Part shown: positions 1 to 13,018 of the stretch, one piece after another
Layout: every line of letters begins with the position of its first letter
How positions within the stretch are numbered: position 1 is the first letter of the stretch
NCBI GenBank assembly: GCA_902806575.1
Contig: CADCXD010000001.1
Span: forward strand, 3,782,001-3,846,000
Direction: 5' to 3'
Source: Jackrogersella multiformis
Lineage: Eukaryota; Ascomycota; Sordariomycetes; Xylariales; Hypoxylaceae
Length of the DNA stretch: 64,000 nt
Notes under the pieces: model-generated
Told to the model about the DNA's origin: nothing
The model's database searches: none
Seen by the model: only the letters and a program-made list of their open reading frames with translations
Program-made: the position numbers and the translations under genes

Positions 1-394
1 GGAGATTCGCGTACTCCTTGGTACCTGAAAACCCAAATACTCTTTATCAATACCAATATATTTAATATAGCCCCATCCTTCATATAGGTTTATTTTCGTC
101 AGTTCGTCGAGCAATAATCGTCATCGAGCTAATCGTACAGCGAGGCGAGGGAGGCGTCACGGTTCTTAGAGGAGGGCAGAAGATTGATGGGCAGAAGGGT
201 GGTAAGGTCATAGGGAGATCCAAATGGTATTTCTGGAAGAAGGAGCGATTCGATCGCCGTTTCTACCGTTCGGAAGTGGATGTAGAAGAATTTGAACCCG
301 TGATGTTCGACTTCCGTCGACTGAGCCGATTCTTCCCCAAGTACGACGGCGAGGGGGAGGAAGACGAGAGAGAAGCGTTCGATTTTCGCCGTTT
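1..394. other. 3' flank of the ArfGAP gene
   Basis: This stretch lies downstream of the csx2-like stop codon on the minus strand and probably holds its 3' UTR. The frames open here are short and arginine-rich with no recognisable domain. I see no separate gene. Confidence 0.5.
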
Positions 395-3300
395 CTACCG
401 CTCAGGAATCGGCGACTTCGCCAACCGTCCACCTGCACTGATGCGCTTCTGTAGACGTGCGTCCTTGTCGCGCTGAAGTCGCTCACTCGGGCTGGGACTA
501 AGACTACCCGGCAGTGACGAACCCGAGGCCTCGATGGCAGCATTTCGTCCACGCTTCTGCTCGATATACATCTGGGCGCTTCGACTCAGCGGAAAGCCAG
601 GCATCACGCCGGGTATTTCGGCCCCGTTCTGGATCAACATCTCCGCAATTGGAAACGGGACGACCCGAGCATCAGGCTCTGGTCGTCCTGACACAGGAGT
701 AGTAGGTGACGGCGATGCCGGGTCTGCTGCTGCAAGAGCTAGGAAAATCGGATGAGTCCCACGACTTTTGTCTAGTATGTTGGGGTTGGCCTTTAGTGCT
801 AACGCGTATATGACTTGTTGAATCTCGTTGCGTTTTATGGCGGCGAGGAGCGTTTCGTCAGCGCTCGGATACCGTGAGAGAGTAGCTGAAATTGGTTCAA
901 CATAAGCTTTATCCACATACTTGGCCGTTATAAACTTGAGTCGTTGTTCCCGCGTGGCCTGTGGACCTGGCTTCAGATTCGGGTCAAGCTTGGCCTCCCA
1001 AATCATGTTAGAGACCCTGTTACCGACGAGAAGTAACAGCTCGATAATATCGGGCGTGAATGACGTGATATCGAGCGTGAGCGATCGCACTTTGCTAATA
1101 TGTGTCCCGAGAGATCTATGAATGCCACTGCATTCAATGCAGAGTATGATAGCTAAGTTAATCGAAACCCACTCGACCTTAGACCCGCTGCCGCAGTCAG
1201 CACACCAGCAATTGCCCTGGTCGTTATCACGGAGCATCTGGAGAAGCTTGTCCGGATTCTCATCAAAGCTACTGCTGGGCGTTCGTGTGGGTCCAGGTCG
1301 TGCTCCGACTGTAGTACGGCGAGACGGGGGAGCGGAGCTGGTAGTAGTGTGAGAACCATGATGAGAACCATGATTCAAGGAGACGCTCTTCCCAGTCAGG
1401 ATAGATCCGATATCGCGCTTAAGGCTGGTCGACTCTCCTGGTGGCAACGGTTTCTCTTTCAGGCCACGGCCTTCCACTGCGCTTTGGAGGGCGTTGTTGA
1501 TGGAAAGAATCCAGCTGTTCATGTCTTCGCCTGAGGTTGCCTGGTACACTCTCTTGTAATGAGGCGTGATGACTTCAAAACAGAATCTTCGTTCTGCGTT
1601 TCTCGCTTCACGGACGGACGCCATGCGAAGATCAATCGGGTCCATGTGGAGATCGAGCTTTTGCTTCCAGTTGCTGTACTCCGACAGCTTCCCCTGGTCT
1701 AGCACGACCCAGAACCTACAGAAATATTTGTTAGTAAGGAGCATTCGAATTTGTAGGTCAGTGTCAACTTCACATACTTGTGCCAGCCCTGCTTGTTCAG
1801 CGAAAGGGGATCCACATGAGTACCTGGACGATTCAAGGCCCAGAGAAGACCTTCTTTTCGGTGCGTCGAGTTCTTATCGGCAATAGCTAGCTGGCTGAAG
1901 TCTCTCTCTTCCAGATCCCGTATCCCCTTAAATTTCGATGTTTGGACGGGGCTGTTGAGGGAAGCGTGACCTAAGCTCCCAGGAGACCTCGATAGGTCCG
2001 TGTTTATTGCGGCCATGGCTCCTGAATTGCCCGTAGGTATAGGTTTCAGTTGAGAGCTGGTACTATCCGCTCGGCCAAGCTCTGAATCGGAGTTGTGCTG
2101 GTTGCCATTCGAGTTGTAATTGACGGCTGTGGTGGCTGCCGAAGTCACGGTTTCTGGCTCAGTATATTGGAGATTGCTCTTTTCTAGCACGCGTCTTTTT
2201 TCTTCCCGCTCGCGTCTCTGATATTGGAACTCTTTGTCGGCATCGTGTACCTCGTTCGCTAAAGCCTCTAATTGCGGTAACAAGTCTTCAATTTTTTGGG
2301 CGGTAGCTAAAAAGGTTCTTGCCTGGATGTCAGCATACTTAGTTAAATGCGACAGGACTTCTTGTTCCTTGCGACCGCCATGTAAATCCTGCATAAACGA
2401 CGAGTAGTCGAAGCGTTTAAGCTCGAAGTTTTTCCTTTTGGTCTGGTATTTGGTGTCACTCTCGGCAAGCTTCTTAGTCTTCGCCGAGTCTTGCCGCTGG
2501 CCAAGATATCGAGATACGTAAGAATAGTAATCCTTGCTCTCCTCCTCGAAGTCTCGTCTCTTCGATTCCGCTTGCTTGATGTCATACGTATACAGTTTTC
2601 CGATAGGATCGATAATAATCTTCTGTATATTAGACACGTTTTGCTTCTCGTAGGCCAAAATTTCTCTTGCAATCTTGTCGAAGTAGTGATCGATAGCAGG
2701 CTGAACCGCATTGGCGTTTGTCGCTGACGCTTCCCGGAGGGCATCCATAAAATTCACGAAAGCATCATTCGCTTCGGACTGAGCGGAGTGTGCGTGTTCG
2801 GCCTTCTTCAACACCTTCTTCATCTGCGTCCTCATATTCCCGGTCTTCTGTTCGAGCGCCTTGATGGTAGCCCTAAACACCGGACCATCATCACTCACGG
2901 TCATGTCCTCGCCTGGCCGGGGGCATGAAATATCAAGTTTGATAGATTCCCGCAAGCTCGGCACGATAGTAGGCGCCACAGATAATGCATCGCTCTGAAG
3001 ATGTACCGGGGAGCCTGGCTCGTCTTGTTCACTGATGCGAGATTCGACAGATTGAGAGGATGGTACTCGGATCCTTGGAGGCACCGCAAGTTGGAAGGCA
3101 GGAGATGGGGAATTGGGATGACTTGGGTAAGGCGAGGTATCTAAAGTAGTTGGTTAAGTATAATTCGATAGGTGAACGAGAACACTCGATGGACTCACTA
3201 GCAACCCAGAAGGAGAATCTAGCCAGGGTGTCTAGGCGGTGTGCTCTCTGGTCGTACTCGACGAACTATAACAATATTGTTTAGCGAGGGCCATCGTAGA

Positions 3301-3994
3301 TGCAAAGGGTCGCGGGTCGCATACGCTGCAAACATTCCTCCACCCACCTCCCCCGTCCTCCGCCCCCTTTGGCGGCTTCCACTTCCACGACCACTCGAAG
3401 GTCACCGAAGCGCTTCCGCCCGTATTGTAATCGCCCACTAACTCGACATTTATGTTTTTATGTAGATTTGGGTCGGCGTGAAACTCGCGGGTGACAAGAT
3501 TCTCGAGTTCTCTGTTGGTCGAGGCGTATACATACGTTAGACCGTTGATGCTCGTATCGACGCCAGCCCCGCCCTCTTCCTGGCGGACAACAAAGGTAAA
3601 ATTAAACACAAGTTCGTCGTCATTATTGAGTTTGAGGAGGAAATTAGGTGTAGACGAAGGTTCAATGTCCTAGAGTAGTGGTGTTAGACACATGGGATAA
3701 TTTCAGGGCTAGGCAATTTCAGCCTTTTATCCCGAGACGGACCTGGATAAACTCGACTAGACCAGAGTCGCTTGGTAATCGCGTAGCTGTAGTCCGAGTG
3801 GCTGGGAAAGCATTGGGAACTATAGTAGTCGAAATGCGCTTGTGAGGACAAGTAATTACTAAGGAGGCGATTGACACTGGATATGATCAGCTTGAGTTGC
3901 GCGCATCGCAGGGGAGGGAAGTAAACGAACATCGATTCTGGTCTCTCAAATAGACGGCAGCGCCATCATCAGGTCTACTACTCACAATGCCCAT
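395..3994 (-). CDS. csx2: BAR-PH-ArfGAP protein, Csx2/centaurin type
   Basis: Predicted GTPase-activating protein for Arf-family GTPases, acting on vesicle or membrane traffic at curved, phosphoinositide-bearing membranes. I place six exons: 3994-3931, 3876-3743, 3669-3325, 3265-3199, 3140-1778 and 1715-395, giving 1097 residues. The start is chosen because MGIVSSRPDDG matches the usual N-terminus of fungal Csx2 proteins; the exons join in phase with GT-AG borders. Order: a conserved N-terminal fungal region (about 1-205), a helical BAR-like region (about 290-515), a PH domain (about 630-740, split by the last intron) and an ArfGAP zinc finger (about 815-935). The finger shows CADC and CIEC cysteine pairs followed by GIHRSLG with the catalytic arginine. 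Ankyrin-like text follows. It is transcribed away from the UNC-13-like gene. The family call is firm; membrane specificity is inferred. Confidence 0.9.
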
Positions 3995-6884
3995 GGTGAG
4001 AAGAGCCGGCCAGATGAGTGGCCGCGCAAAAAAAAAAGAAGAATAAAAAAGAATACGAATATGAATCAGATCAACTGTATGATAATCGTATAAAAAAAAA
4101 ACCGTAGGCAAATGTATGGATGTAAGGTGGATATATTAACTAAGGTTAGTGACGTTTGTAGGAGAGATATGTATCAAATTGGAGAAAAAGGTAGTGTCGC
4201 AACGGTCGCAGCGATTGCAGGTGCTGATAGTGGTTTGCGGGCAGCCAATCCGGTTAGGACGAAGGGTGCGCTGTGGGCTTTGGCGGGGTCAAATCATAGC
4301 CGGTTGTTCAGCACCAAGAGAACCAAAGGACGTTCCAAGGTACAGGTACCTGCCAGCTAGTTGCACGGCGTTGTGTTACCGTACCAGGTAGCCTTAGTTA
4401 CGCCGTATAGCCAAGCATGCAAGTACCTATATAAAAAGAGCCCCCAAAGTGGCGTTCGAGTTACCGACGAAGCAGGCTATACTAAATATAATCAGTTGCG
4501 ACGTTCGACTACAATGGCGCAATCAGATGAGTTTCGTGACATTGCATTCATCACACGAACAGACCGAAAAGAGATCGGATGGATAGAAGAAACACGAGCA
4601 GGGCAGGGCAAGGCAGGGCAAAATAAGGCAGAGCAGGGGTATCGTTAAAGACTGGAATGGATATGGATAGGTAGGTGATCTTTTAGCTGAAACAGATTGG
4701 TTGGCGGGCTGAGAAGATTCGTACCTTTTGCCAGGCACCCGGCGCACCAGCTGCAGAATCCCTGATGTCAACTCGTGGACAACTCGTAGACAACAAGGCT
4801 GAGCGAAAACCTATTCAACTCAAGCATGTGATCGATGTCAGTGATCGATGTCAAGGCCGGTGGGTATCCAATGCGTAATCTTTATTTGTCGCGTGCTCCT
4901 CGAGAATATGATCTTTTTTAATTGAGTCCTAAATGAAGCATGTGTAAAATGCGCTATAAAGGAAACTTGCGTTTGCTGTATACTTCATATGGTGTAGAGT
5001 TGTACGGTATGTGGTAGTTTGTGGATGAATATGAAGTGTTGACGAGACCCAGGAATACCTAGAGATATTTCAAGAATGTACCTTGTAGTGGATCTGACAG
5101 CTTAGGTGTTGTGAGAATGTGGTTACCATGGATGTTAAGTCTTACTACAGGTAAGTAGGTACCTACCTATCTAAGACTCAGCCAGGAGCAAGTGCGCACG
5201 GCTTAAGTACCTAATCATTACCATTCTAACATTATTTAAGGTTGTGAAGGACTCAATAGACAACATTTGCTTACCTAATATAAAGTACATCATGGATAAC
5301 AACCTTAGAAGAAGGCACTAGGTAAAATCCAATAAGGTTATGTACCTAAGTAGGTATTTAAACCCCTAATATTTAAAAGTCTATATCTGGATGAAAGATT
5401 AAGAATGCCCACTTATGTACCGGTAGCTACCTACCTAGGTAGGTAGATTTAATGACGAATCTTAACTGATCTAAGGTTGTCAGTTTTGTGTAAAGTTGGC
5501 TAATCATCTGACCCAACAAGAACAGTGTATATATACGATGATACTATGATTAGGACAATAGGTAGGTAGAATAAGCAGAATAGGGTCGCATCTAGGTAGG
5601 AACCCAAAATAGAATAGCCAGACGTTCTAATTCCACATAAGGGAACTCAGAAAACCTTGAATGCGCGCCTCCATGCGAGTGTGTTACATGTAGGTTCCTG
5701 CGGAATCTACCTGGGCATCTAACAGGTCTATATGTCTACAGGTCTGACTTAGCAGCCACATCATATCCAATAGCGCACATCGTCTTTTCGTCGCGTGAGA
5801 CACTACTATGTAGGGACCTCCAGGAATATCGTTGTCATAGATACCTACACCTAGGTAGGTATCCATTAATGTTTGGTATATTGTCACGAATTTTGCATTT
5901 TCCCCCCTTCTTCTGGTTCTCGTTTCTTCCACAACCTTGGAAAACATTGAATCTGACTTGTACGTACGTGCATATACTTGAGATATCTTGTCAAGAGATA
6001 GGTAACTTGTCAATACACTTATGTATACCTAGGTATGTATGTAGGTACTAGAGCATTGGAAGATATGGCAGGTACCTACAGTCGCAGATTGTGATAGAAG
6101 CTAGATAAATATAATCTAAGGAACAGGGATGGAATGAAGGGAAAAAACTAAAGGGTTCCAGTGTCGCAGGGTTCCACTATCGATAAAAAATAAATATGTA
6201 CCTAGGTAGGTATATAATCTCTAACGGGTAGGTATTGGGCAGTGACCCCTCTCGCCATTCAGTACCTACATATACGTTGGTAACTCAATAAAATGATAAC
6301 TCTTCTATTTGTATCCCGTCGGTATTGCATTGTTAAGAGATTGTACTCGATCGAATGACGTTGCTGTACCTCATAAAAGGAACATTGAAAAGCCCAACCC
6401 CCGAGCCGCCCAAATTATGGTCTATTTCTAGACACTAAACCAAAGTTACTTAGTTCCAATTGCCGGCGGCTTCAACAGCAACATTGAACCCGCAAACTGC
6501 ACACTGCAAACTGCAACCCGCAACCTGCAACCTCCAGGCTCCGTACCTAACCTTATTATCGCCTGACCGATAGATCTAACATCCACCTAATAAATTAGAC
6601 CTAACAACCACCTACCTACCTAAGGTAATAAATTAGACATAACAACCTACCAACCTACCGACCTACCACCGACCTCTCTCACACACCCTACCTTTTACCC
6701 TTTACCTTTTACCTTCGATCGAATTACTACCTACGAATACGAATTACCACGATTGCACGATTGTACGATTACTGCGAGCCTGTTTTAATTGTAAATCCTA
6801 AGAACATGCAGCCAAGATAGTTCGTAGGATACTACTTCATAAGACAAACAGCCAGACAAGTAGACCTAGCTTCGCTTCCGCACC
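3995..6884. other. intergenic region between divergent csx2-like and UNC-13-like genes
   Basis: This 2.9 kb should contain both promoters. It has many TACCTAGGTA-type palindromes (5.4, 5.8, 6.0, 6.2 kb), an imperfect purine-rich repeat near 4600-4640, and an imperfect repeat of GCAAACTGC/GCAACCTGC units at about 6490-6535 in the probable leader of the UNC-13-like gene. I find no coding frame with a recognisable domain and no tRNA. Confidence 0.6.
5427..5446. repeat. perfect 20-bp palindrome centred on CCTAGG
   Basis: The sequence CTACCTACCTAGGTAGGTAG equals its own reverse complement. It is the cleanest copy of a motif family that recurs throughout the non-coding parts of this window. It could form a cruciform, bind a dimeric protein, or simply be a slippage-derived repeat; the sequence does not decide. 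Confidence 0.9.
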
Positions 6885-9800
6885 ATGTCATCGGCGTCGA
6901 GGAAATCCTTCCTCAGCCGCCGCGTGGACAGCGTACAGAATGGCGACAGAAGGAGTCGTGCTGGTTCTTTGGCCAAGCAGCTGGCCGTGAGCCACGACGA
7001 TGCCTTCACCTACGCTCTACGAGTCGCCTACCTACATTACCTCCTCCAGCCTAAGACCAAACGAAAGCAATGGGTTCCTGCGCCCAAGCCGCCACCGAGG
7101 ACTCATACGTCCAATATAGGAGATTTGGTCAAGGAGTTCGTTCCGGGGAACTCTAGTAACGTCAAGCTTCCCCATGGTTTTCGGAGTCACATGGAGAAAA
7201 GAATAGAACGCGTTATCATGGGCGCTGAGAGACTCCCTGGTTACAACGATGCTGCCGTTAAGAAGACCTTTGCGCAAGCGTACACGGCCTTCACTGACCA
7301 GACCTTCCGGAAGAACGTCGATAAGGAGCGCAAGCTCGAGCCGCTGATATTGATTTTCTATTCAGCTGCTACCAAGGCATGCAGTGTTGGGCACGAACGA
7401 GCCGATGACTCCTGGAAGCTTCTTGTCGATAGACACGTTGCACTCTTCGTTAGACTTCTGACCGACATATTACGCGATCAGGGGCACGAGCGAGACAAGG
7501 CTGAAGTCTTGGGCAGGCTAAGCACTCTCGAGAACAAGCTTTTAACCAACGACCAGAACCTTTTCATCGACACGGGCCAGAACTCCGGCAATACGATCGA
7601 GGTGGTGGTGCCGCTGACCTACGATGTCAAGGACATGCCTATGGTTCAAGCCGTCGCCCGAATATTCGGTCTCTCCCATTCCGATGTCCAGACTTACATC
7701 GATGTTCAGCGGCATAGCTGGACTGAGGAAACCGCTCTAAGGGATCTCAAAGCATACCAGCATCGACTAAATTCCAATGTGGGCGGTGTTCTACGAAGCC
7801 AAGACTTCGAAGTCGATGAGGCCTATCAAGAGTGGAAAAAGGCAGAAGCGCCTTTCCTCTCGCAGATGATGATGGAAATCTTGACAACTAAGCCGGAGCT
7901 GGCCAGGAGATCCACAGCAATCGGCTCTTTCAATAAAGCATTGCCATCGAGCCCCTCGGATGAGAAATCATATCTAGATTCAAATAGAGCGTCGATCATT
8001 CCAGACAGAATGTCCATGTATGGCATCGACAACGTACTCAGCCTTGGATCCATGTCTCTTGAGGACACCAGCAGCATTAGGACCATTGACGAGGCAAATT
8101 ACACTTTCGTCCCTCCTGAGCCCCGCGAGTTTTTGAAGGTCATTGCGAAATATGCCGTCGAATTTGATGCTATGCACAACGACGAGGATGAACAATCTAA
8201 TCTGTTTTCGAAGCAGTCAATGGAGCTTCTCACAGAACTGTGTGTCCGCTGGCGAATTCCCCAGTTTACTCGCCTTGTCGTCTTCCTAGAGGTGGCAGTT
8301 CGCAGGTTTACTGACAACCTGTTCACGGTGATTGATCTGGATAATGCTTTCGACCTGGTGAAGATTCCGCTGCCGGAAGTAAAGAAGCCACCTCACATCT
8401 ACCTCTACAGCGAGACCATTGCAACTATGGACCGGAGCAAATGGACTATCTTGGATCACACTGTGTATCAGCAGACGCTACACACATTGAAAGACGCGCT
8501 CCTACGCGACCTTTATGATACTTTAATGCACTGCTACGAACCAAAGCCCCCGTCGGCCGGTCCAGCGGTCCACGTGCTGACAAACCATATCTTTAACGAT
8601 CATAGCTTCTCACAAAATGAAGAAGATGGACATGAGTTCACCCGCGTCCTTGCGGTTGGCTTGCAAGAACAAGCCGCAGTCGTATATCGTGGGTTTCTAG
8701 AAGCAGATATACCCCAGAGCCACCAAGACTGGAATTTTAGCCACGTAGTTGAACTCGGCAAGTCAGTCGTGAAACTCTGTGAGAGAATCCAAAAGCGTTA
8801 CAAGAAAAATCCAGAGATCATGGGCGTCAACCCCCTAACTGTACTTGTGGAGACAATGTTCCCTAATTTCGAAGATGATGCACACGACCTAATAAGGAAA
8901 ATTGTGCAAGTCGCTCAAGACCGAGGAGAAGAGCTACCTCTTCAGGATGGGTTTGACTTGTATAAGGAACTCGTAGAAATTCGGCGCATCCATAGATCAT
9001 CTCTCCCTAGTCGACCTTTTACATTCGACGTCGAGGAGTTGCTCGTCGACTTTGTCTGGCGTTGGATCCAAAATGCCGAAGTTCGAGCGGAGGAGTTTGT
9101 TGACGGGGCCATCAAGCAAGATCAATTCCAAGTACGGGGCAACGGGCCCGATCACATTTCATTAGATTCGGAACGTCACAGTCATTCGATCATCGATATG
9201 TTCCAGCTATTCCACCAGACTGCTGATCAAGTCTTCCAACTCGAGTGGGACAACGATGTTCATCACGCTCGGTTCATGACTACACTGTCAAAAATATTCG
9301 CTAACAGCATTGCCCGATACTGCGAAATTGTAGACCAGCGGTTTGTAAAAGAGATGGATACACCAAGACCGAATGAGAAAGAAGCGGCGGCGGCGAACCA
9401 AACCACGCAAGGAAGGTTTATGCAATATGCCAAGGACGCCTGGAATACGAAGGAGAAAATCGAGCCGTTTCAATTCTATCCAGAGGTATGATTAATGTTG
9501 GTCGCCTCCTTTTGACTTGATACTGACATATCCCCATAGTCCTTAGTAAAGCTCAACAATATTGAATGGGCCATGCAAGAGCTTGACAAACTTGAAAGGT
9601 CCATGAATGTGGATGCTTGTGCCGCCATCCTCGAAAAGGCTGAAGGGCCTAGAAGACAAATCAAGCGGCCGGCTAAGTACGTCTTTACCATTAAGATCAT
9701 CGAAGCCGAGGAAATCAAAGCTTGCGATCCAAACGGAACCAGTGATCCTTATGTAGTGCTTGTGGACGAATATCAAAAACGGTTGCACAAAACACGGATT

Positions 9801-11103
9801 GTTATGAGGACCCTTAGTCCTCGATGGGACGAATCTGTCGATGTTACAGTTTCAGGACCTCTTAATATCGTGGCTACGATTTGGGACTATGATACTTTCG
9901 GTGACCATGACTTCGTTGGCAGAACTTCATTGAAACTAGACCCTATACATTTCAGTGATTATCTCCCAAGGGAGTTCTGGCTCGACCTCGATACTCAAGG
10001 GAGAATTCTCTTGCGGGTGAGCATGGAGGGGGAGCGAGATGATATCCAATTCTACTTTGGCAAAGCATTCCGGCATCTCAAGAGGACGGAGCGTGATATG
10101 GTCCGCAAGATTACAGACAAGGTAAGTTTTCTACTACATTCAAATATATGCAGCAGCGGCTAATTAAATATACGTTAAGCTCTCACGGCACATAAACGCG
10201 TCGCTCTCATACGAAGCTTTGAAGTCCCTTCTTGGGCGGAATCTCGCCTCGCAGGTTAACTCGTTCTTTAAACGATCATCCACAATCCCACAACTCACTG
10301 AAACAGAAATTGAAAATGCGTTACAGTCGCTTTTCACATACTTTGACGAAAATTTTGCCATCATGAAGGAGACTTTAACAGAGGCGACGATGGTTGCGGT
10401 TATGACACGTCTGTGGAAAGAAGTGCTCATGGCCATTGAGACGCTCCTCGTGCCACCGCTATCAGAGAAACCGTCTAATCAACGGCCTCTCAACCAGCGC
10501 GAGCTCGACGTCATCTACAAGTGGCTACAACTCCTCTTCGATTTCTTCAACGCACGAGACGAGGACGGAGAAGTCCTCGGTGTCCCCGCAGAAGTTCTTA
10601 GGTCGCCTAAGTATCACGAGCTCGCCTCACTCAACTTCTTCTACTTCGAAAGTACCGAAAGCCTGGTCAAGATATCGGAACGCATGGCAGCGGCTACCTC
10701 ACAACGGCAGAATCAACAGATCCAGGGGCAGTTGAGCTCCAACCGCCTCTCCGCTCCACCGACGTTAGGCTCGTCGCTCAACGTTCCCCATGCCGGTCCG
10801 GCTTTCGCAAGCATGGGCACCATCCGCAGGGGCAAGAGTATCATGATGAGCCGTAACCTAGGCACCATGCGCCGAGCCAAGGAGGAGAAGCGGAAGGAGG
10901 CCCAGGCCGACCCGTCCGACGACATGATCCTTCGAATCTTGCGCATGCGTCCCGAGGCGGCTGGATACCTCAAGGAGAGGCACCGTCAGAAGGAGCGCAT
11001 GGCTGCCACTGCCGCTGCCCAGCTTATAGTGAAGCAAAGCTTCGGCCAGGGCTGGAATGCCGCTGGCGGCGGCTTCGGCCGGGGCGGTGTTCCGCGACGT
11101 TAA
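6885..11103 (+). CDS. Munc13/UNC-13-like C2 and MHD domain protein
   Basis: Predicted membrane-trafficking or exocytosis factor of the fungal UNC-13/Munc13-like family (S. pombe Git1/Ync13 type). Exons 6885-9485, 9540-10121 and 10180-11103 give 1368 residues with in-phase GT-AG introns of 54 and 58 bp. A helical MUN-like region ends in an MHD1-like segment (about 768-830). A C2 domain follows at about 914-1018, with the motifs CDPNGTSDPY and WDYDTFGDHDF whose aspartates sit where Ca2+-binding C2 domains carry them. An MHD2-like helical region comes next (about 1062-1230), then a basic, glycine-rich tail. The start ATG lies in a CACCATG context and is the first in frame. The Ca2+-binding reading is inference from the visible Asp residues. 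The family call is strong; cargo and complex are unknown. Confidence 0.88.
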
Positions 11104-11940
11104 TTCCGCGTTCTACAAGAATCAGGTCATGTCGAAAATCGAATTGAGAAAGTCGTCGTGTGGGGTTTGAAGAGCTCGGTTTCTAGGATCTTCAGACGCG
11201 GGACAGAGGACGCAATAATGAAATAGACTGACGTATCGAGGGTCGGAGCTAGCTCTGTACGCATTGCTCGCTCTCCTTACCTTTCTAGTGCCGTCTCGTA
11301 GCATTTTCATCCAACGGTCTGCAGGGTGCGTGTGAACATGAATGGCGTTATCAGGGAGCAAGTTCAGTGGCATTTGACATTCGATAGATACCCTCGAAGC
11401 AAGCTTTGGAGGTTTCGCGGGCGCTTGTTGTTGTTGTTGTTGTTCTTTGTCTTCCCGTGTGGCCTTTTTTTAATCAAGGGGCGAGCGTCGTTCAATCCTT
11501 TGCATTTTGCCTTTAGCCGTTGCCTTTTTTTTCTTCTTAGGGGTTGCTTTTTTTTTGTTTTTTTGTTTTGCTTTCTTTTGCGACGGCCATGGCCGAGGAT
11601 CTATCTATCTAATGTAGCTAGCGTACCAGAATGAAGCTATCGAGTAAACACGAAATGATGACATTGACGATAACTACCTATTGCAATGGAGTGTAATACG
11701 TATTGCGTACTATTCTGTGCAACTACATAGGAAGTGCTGCCGCCCATGCCACAGCCTCGCAGGTTTCTGGCCCACGGGACCTACGTCGGATGCAAGCAAG
11801 CAGAGGGATGGTAAAATACCTACCTACCTACTTACCGGTATATGCGGTGGGCAATCTGAGGCGGCACAGGCCGGGACATCGTATAAACTGGGGAAGCACG
11901 AAGCTGCTGGCTGTAATTGAGCTACCAGCGAGATACCAAT

Positions 11941-11975
11941 AGCGCTAACAGGAATCGAACCTCTCCTCACTAATA
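11941..11975 (-). other. tRNA 3'-half-like sequence with a B box
   Basis: On the minus strand this reads AGAGGTTCGATTCCTGT, containing GGTTCGATTCC, an exact pol III B box, within a T-arm that pairs at four of five positions and is followed by a TAGCGCT acceptor-like end. I cannot find a matching D-arm, a convincing A box or a fully paired acceptor within 60-90 bases upstream. It is therefore better read as a tRNA fragment, SINE-like remnant or chance match than as a tRNA gene. Confidence 0.25.
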
Positions 11976-12986
11976 GGTGGGATCTCGCCTGGTGCTGTGT
12001 TAGGTACTGATTACATATGTATGAATGGGCTTTCCATCGCATGTCGCCACAGCCTAAGGGGGGTTCCGCCTTGTGTTTCTAACACCACCTTAATCTGAAT
12101 CGCGATCGAGGTTGCCTGTGAATGTCTCTCGATGGAGAATATGATCGGCCGGAGAACAGCTGGCAATCAATGATATTATTATTTACCTGGACACACTGAA
12201 GACCTTTTGGTGATTTGTTGGGTTTCTACTGTTGTTGTTGTACATCTAAGTACCTACCTAACAGATGATTATTATAGACGGCTAGCTAAGTAGTTTTCTT
12301 TTCATTCCCTACGAGTTATTGGATTAAAATAACATGGCTGAAAAAAAAGGTTGAAATCCTAATAGACATGCTAAGGCACAGGTAAGAATAGGAAAAAGGA
12401 ACAGTTCGGCGGCGAAACATTCCGTTGTCGGCCGGGGGGATTTTTCTTGCGGTGCCGCCTCGTCTACGGCAGTGCGGTTAGACGAGAAGGGGCATCACAT
12501 GAACGCCTGGTAGGTAGGTACTTTTGGGGTGGGAAAGGGTGGGAGGGGATCGTCGACGATCATCCCCTCCCAAAGGCTCGCGCAGCAGCAAACCTTGGGA
12601 ACCTGGCCATTGATGATCTCGACCCCGGAATTTCCACCCAAAAAAAAAACTAATTCGCCCCCCCGCCCTTCACCCCAAGATTCGGGCGTCTAGGTACAGG
12701 TAGGTAGGTAAGACGTTCGGATTAGGTACCTACCTAAACCTCCTAGGCTGCTAGGTAATCTACAACGCAAGGCATTTTGCAGATTGGGGAGGGGGGAGGA
12801 GGGTACCAGAAAAAAAATAAAGGGGGGGGTTCCGCCGGCCGATCTGCTCAGCCTGAAACACTGAGATTTTGACAGTTCAGATGAAGATATGGGGCAGGAC
12901 GTATGTTGTTTCCAGATCAACGCTCGATGGAATCTCCCATCTCGGGATTCTCCTTCGGAAAAGGAAAGGACCTGACTGGGCACTGG

Positions 12987-13018
12987 GTAGGCAGGTAGGC
13001 AGGTAGGCAGGTAGGTAG
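12987..13018. repeat. tandem repeat, unit GTAGGCAG
   Basis: Three copies of the 8-bp unit GTAGGCAG followed by GTAGGTAG. It appears to be a slippage product related to the GTAG/CTAC motifs that dominate the intergenic DNA here. Confidence 0.85.

Noticed and set aside
4112..4391. Overlapping plus-strand frames upstream of csx2
   Set aside because: They sit in the csx2-like promoter, in two frames, with no conserved motif.
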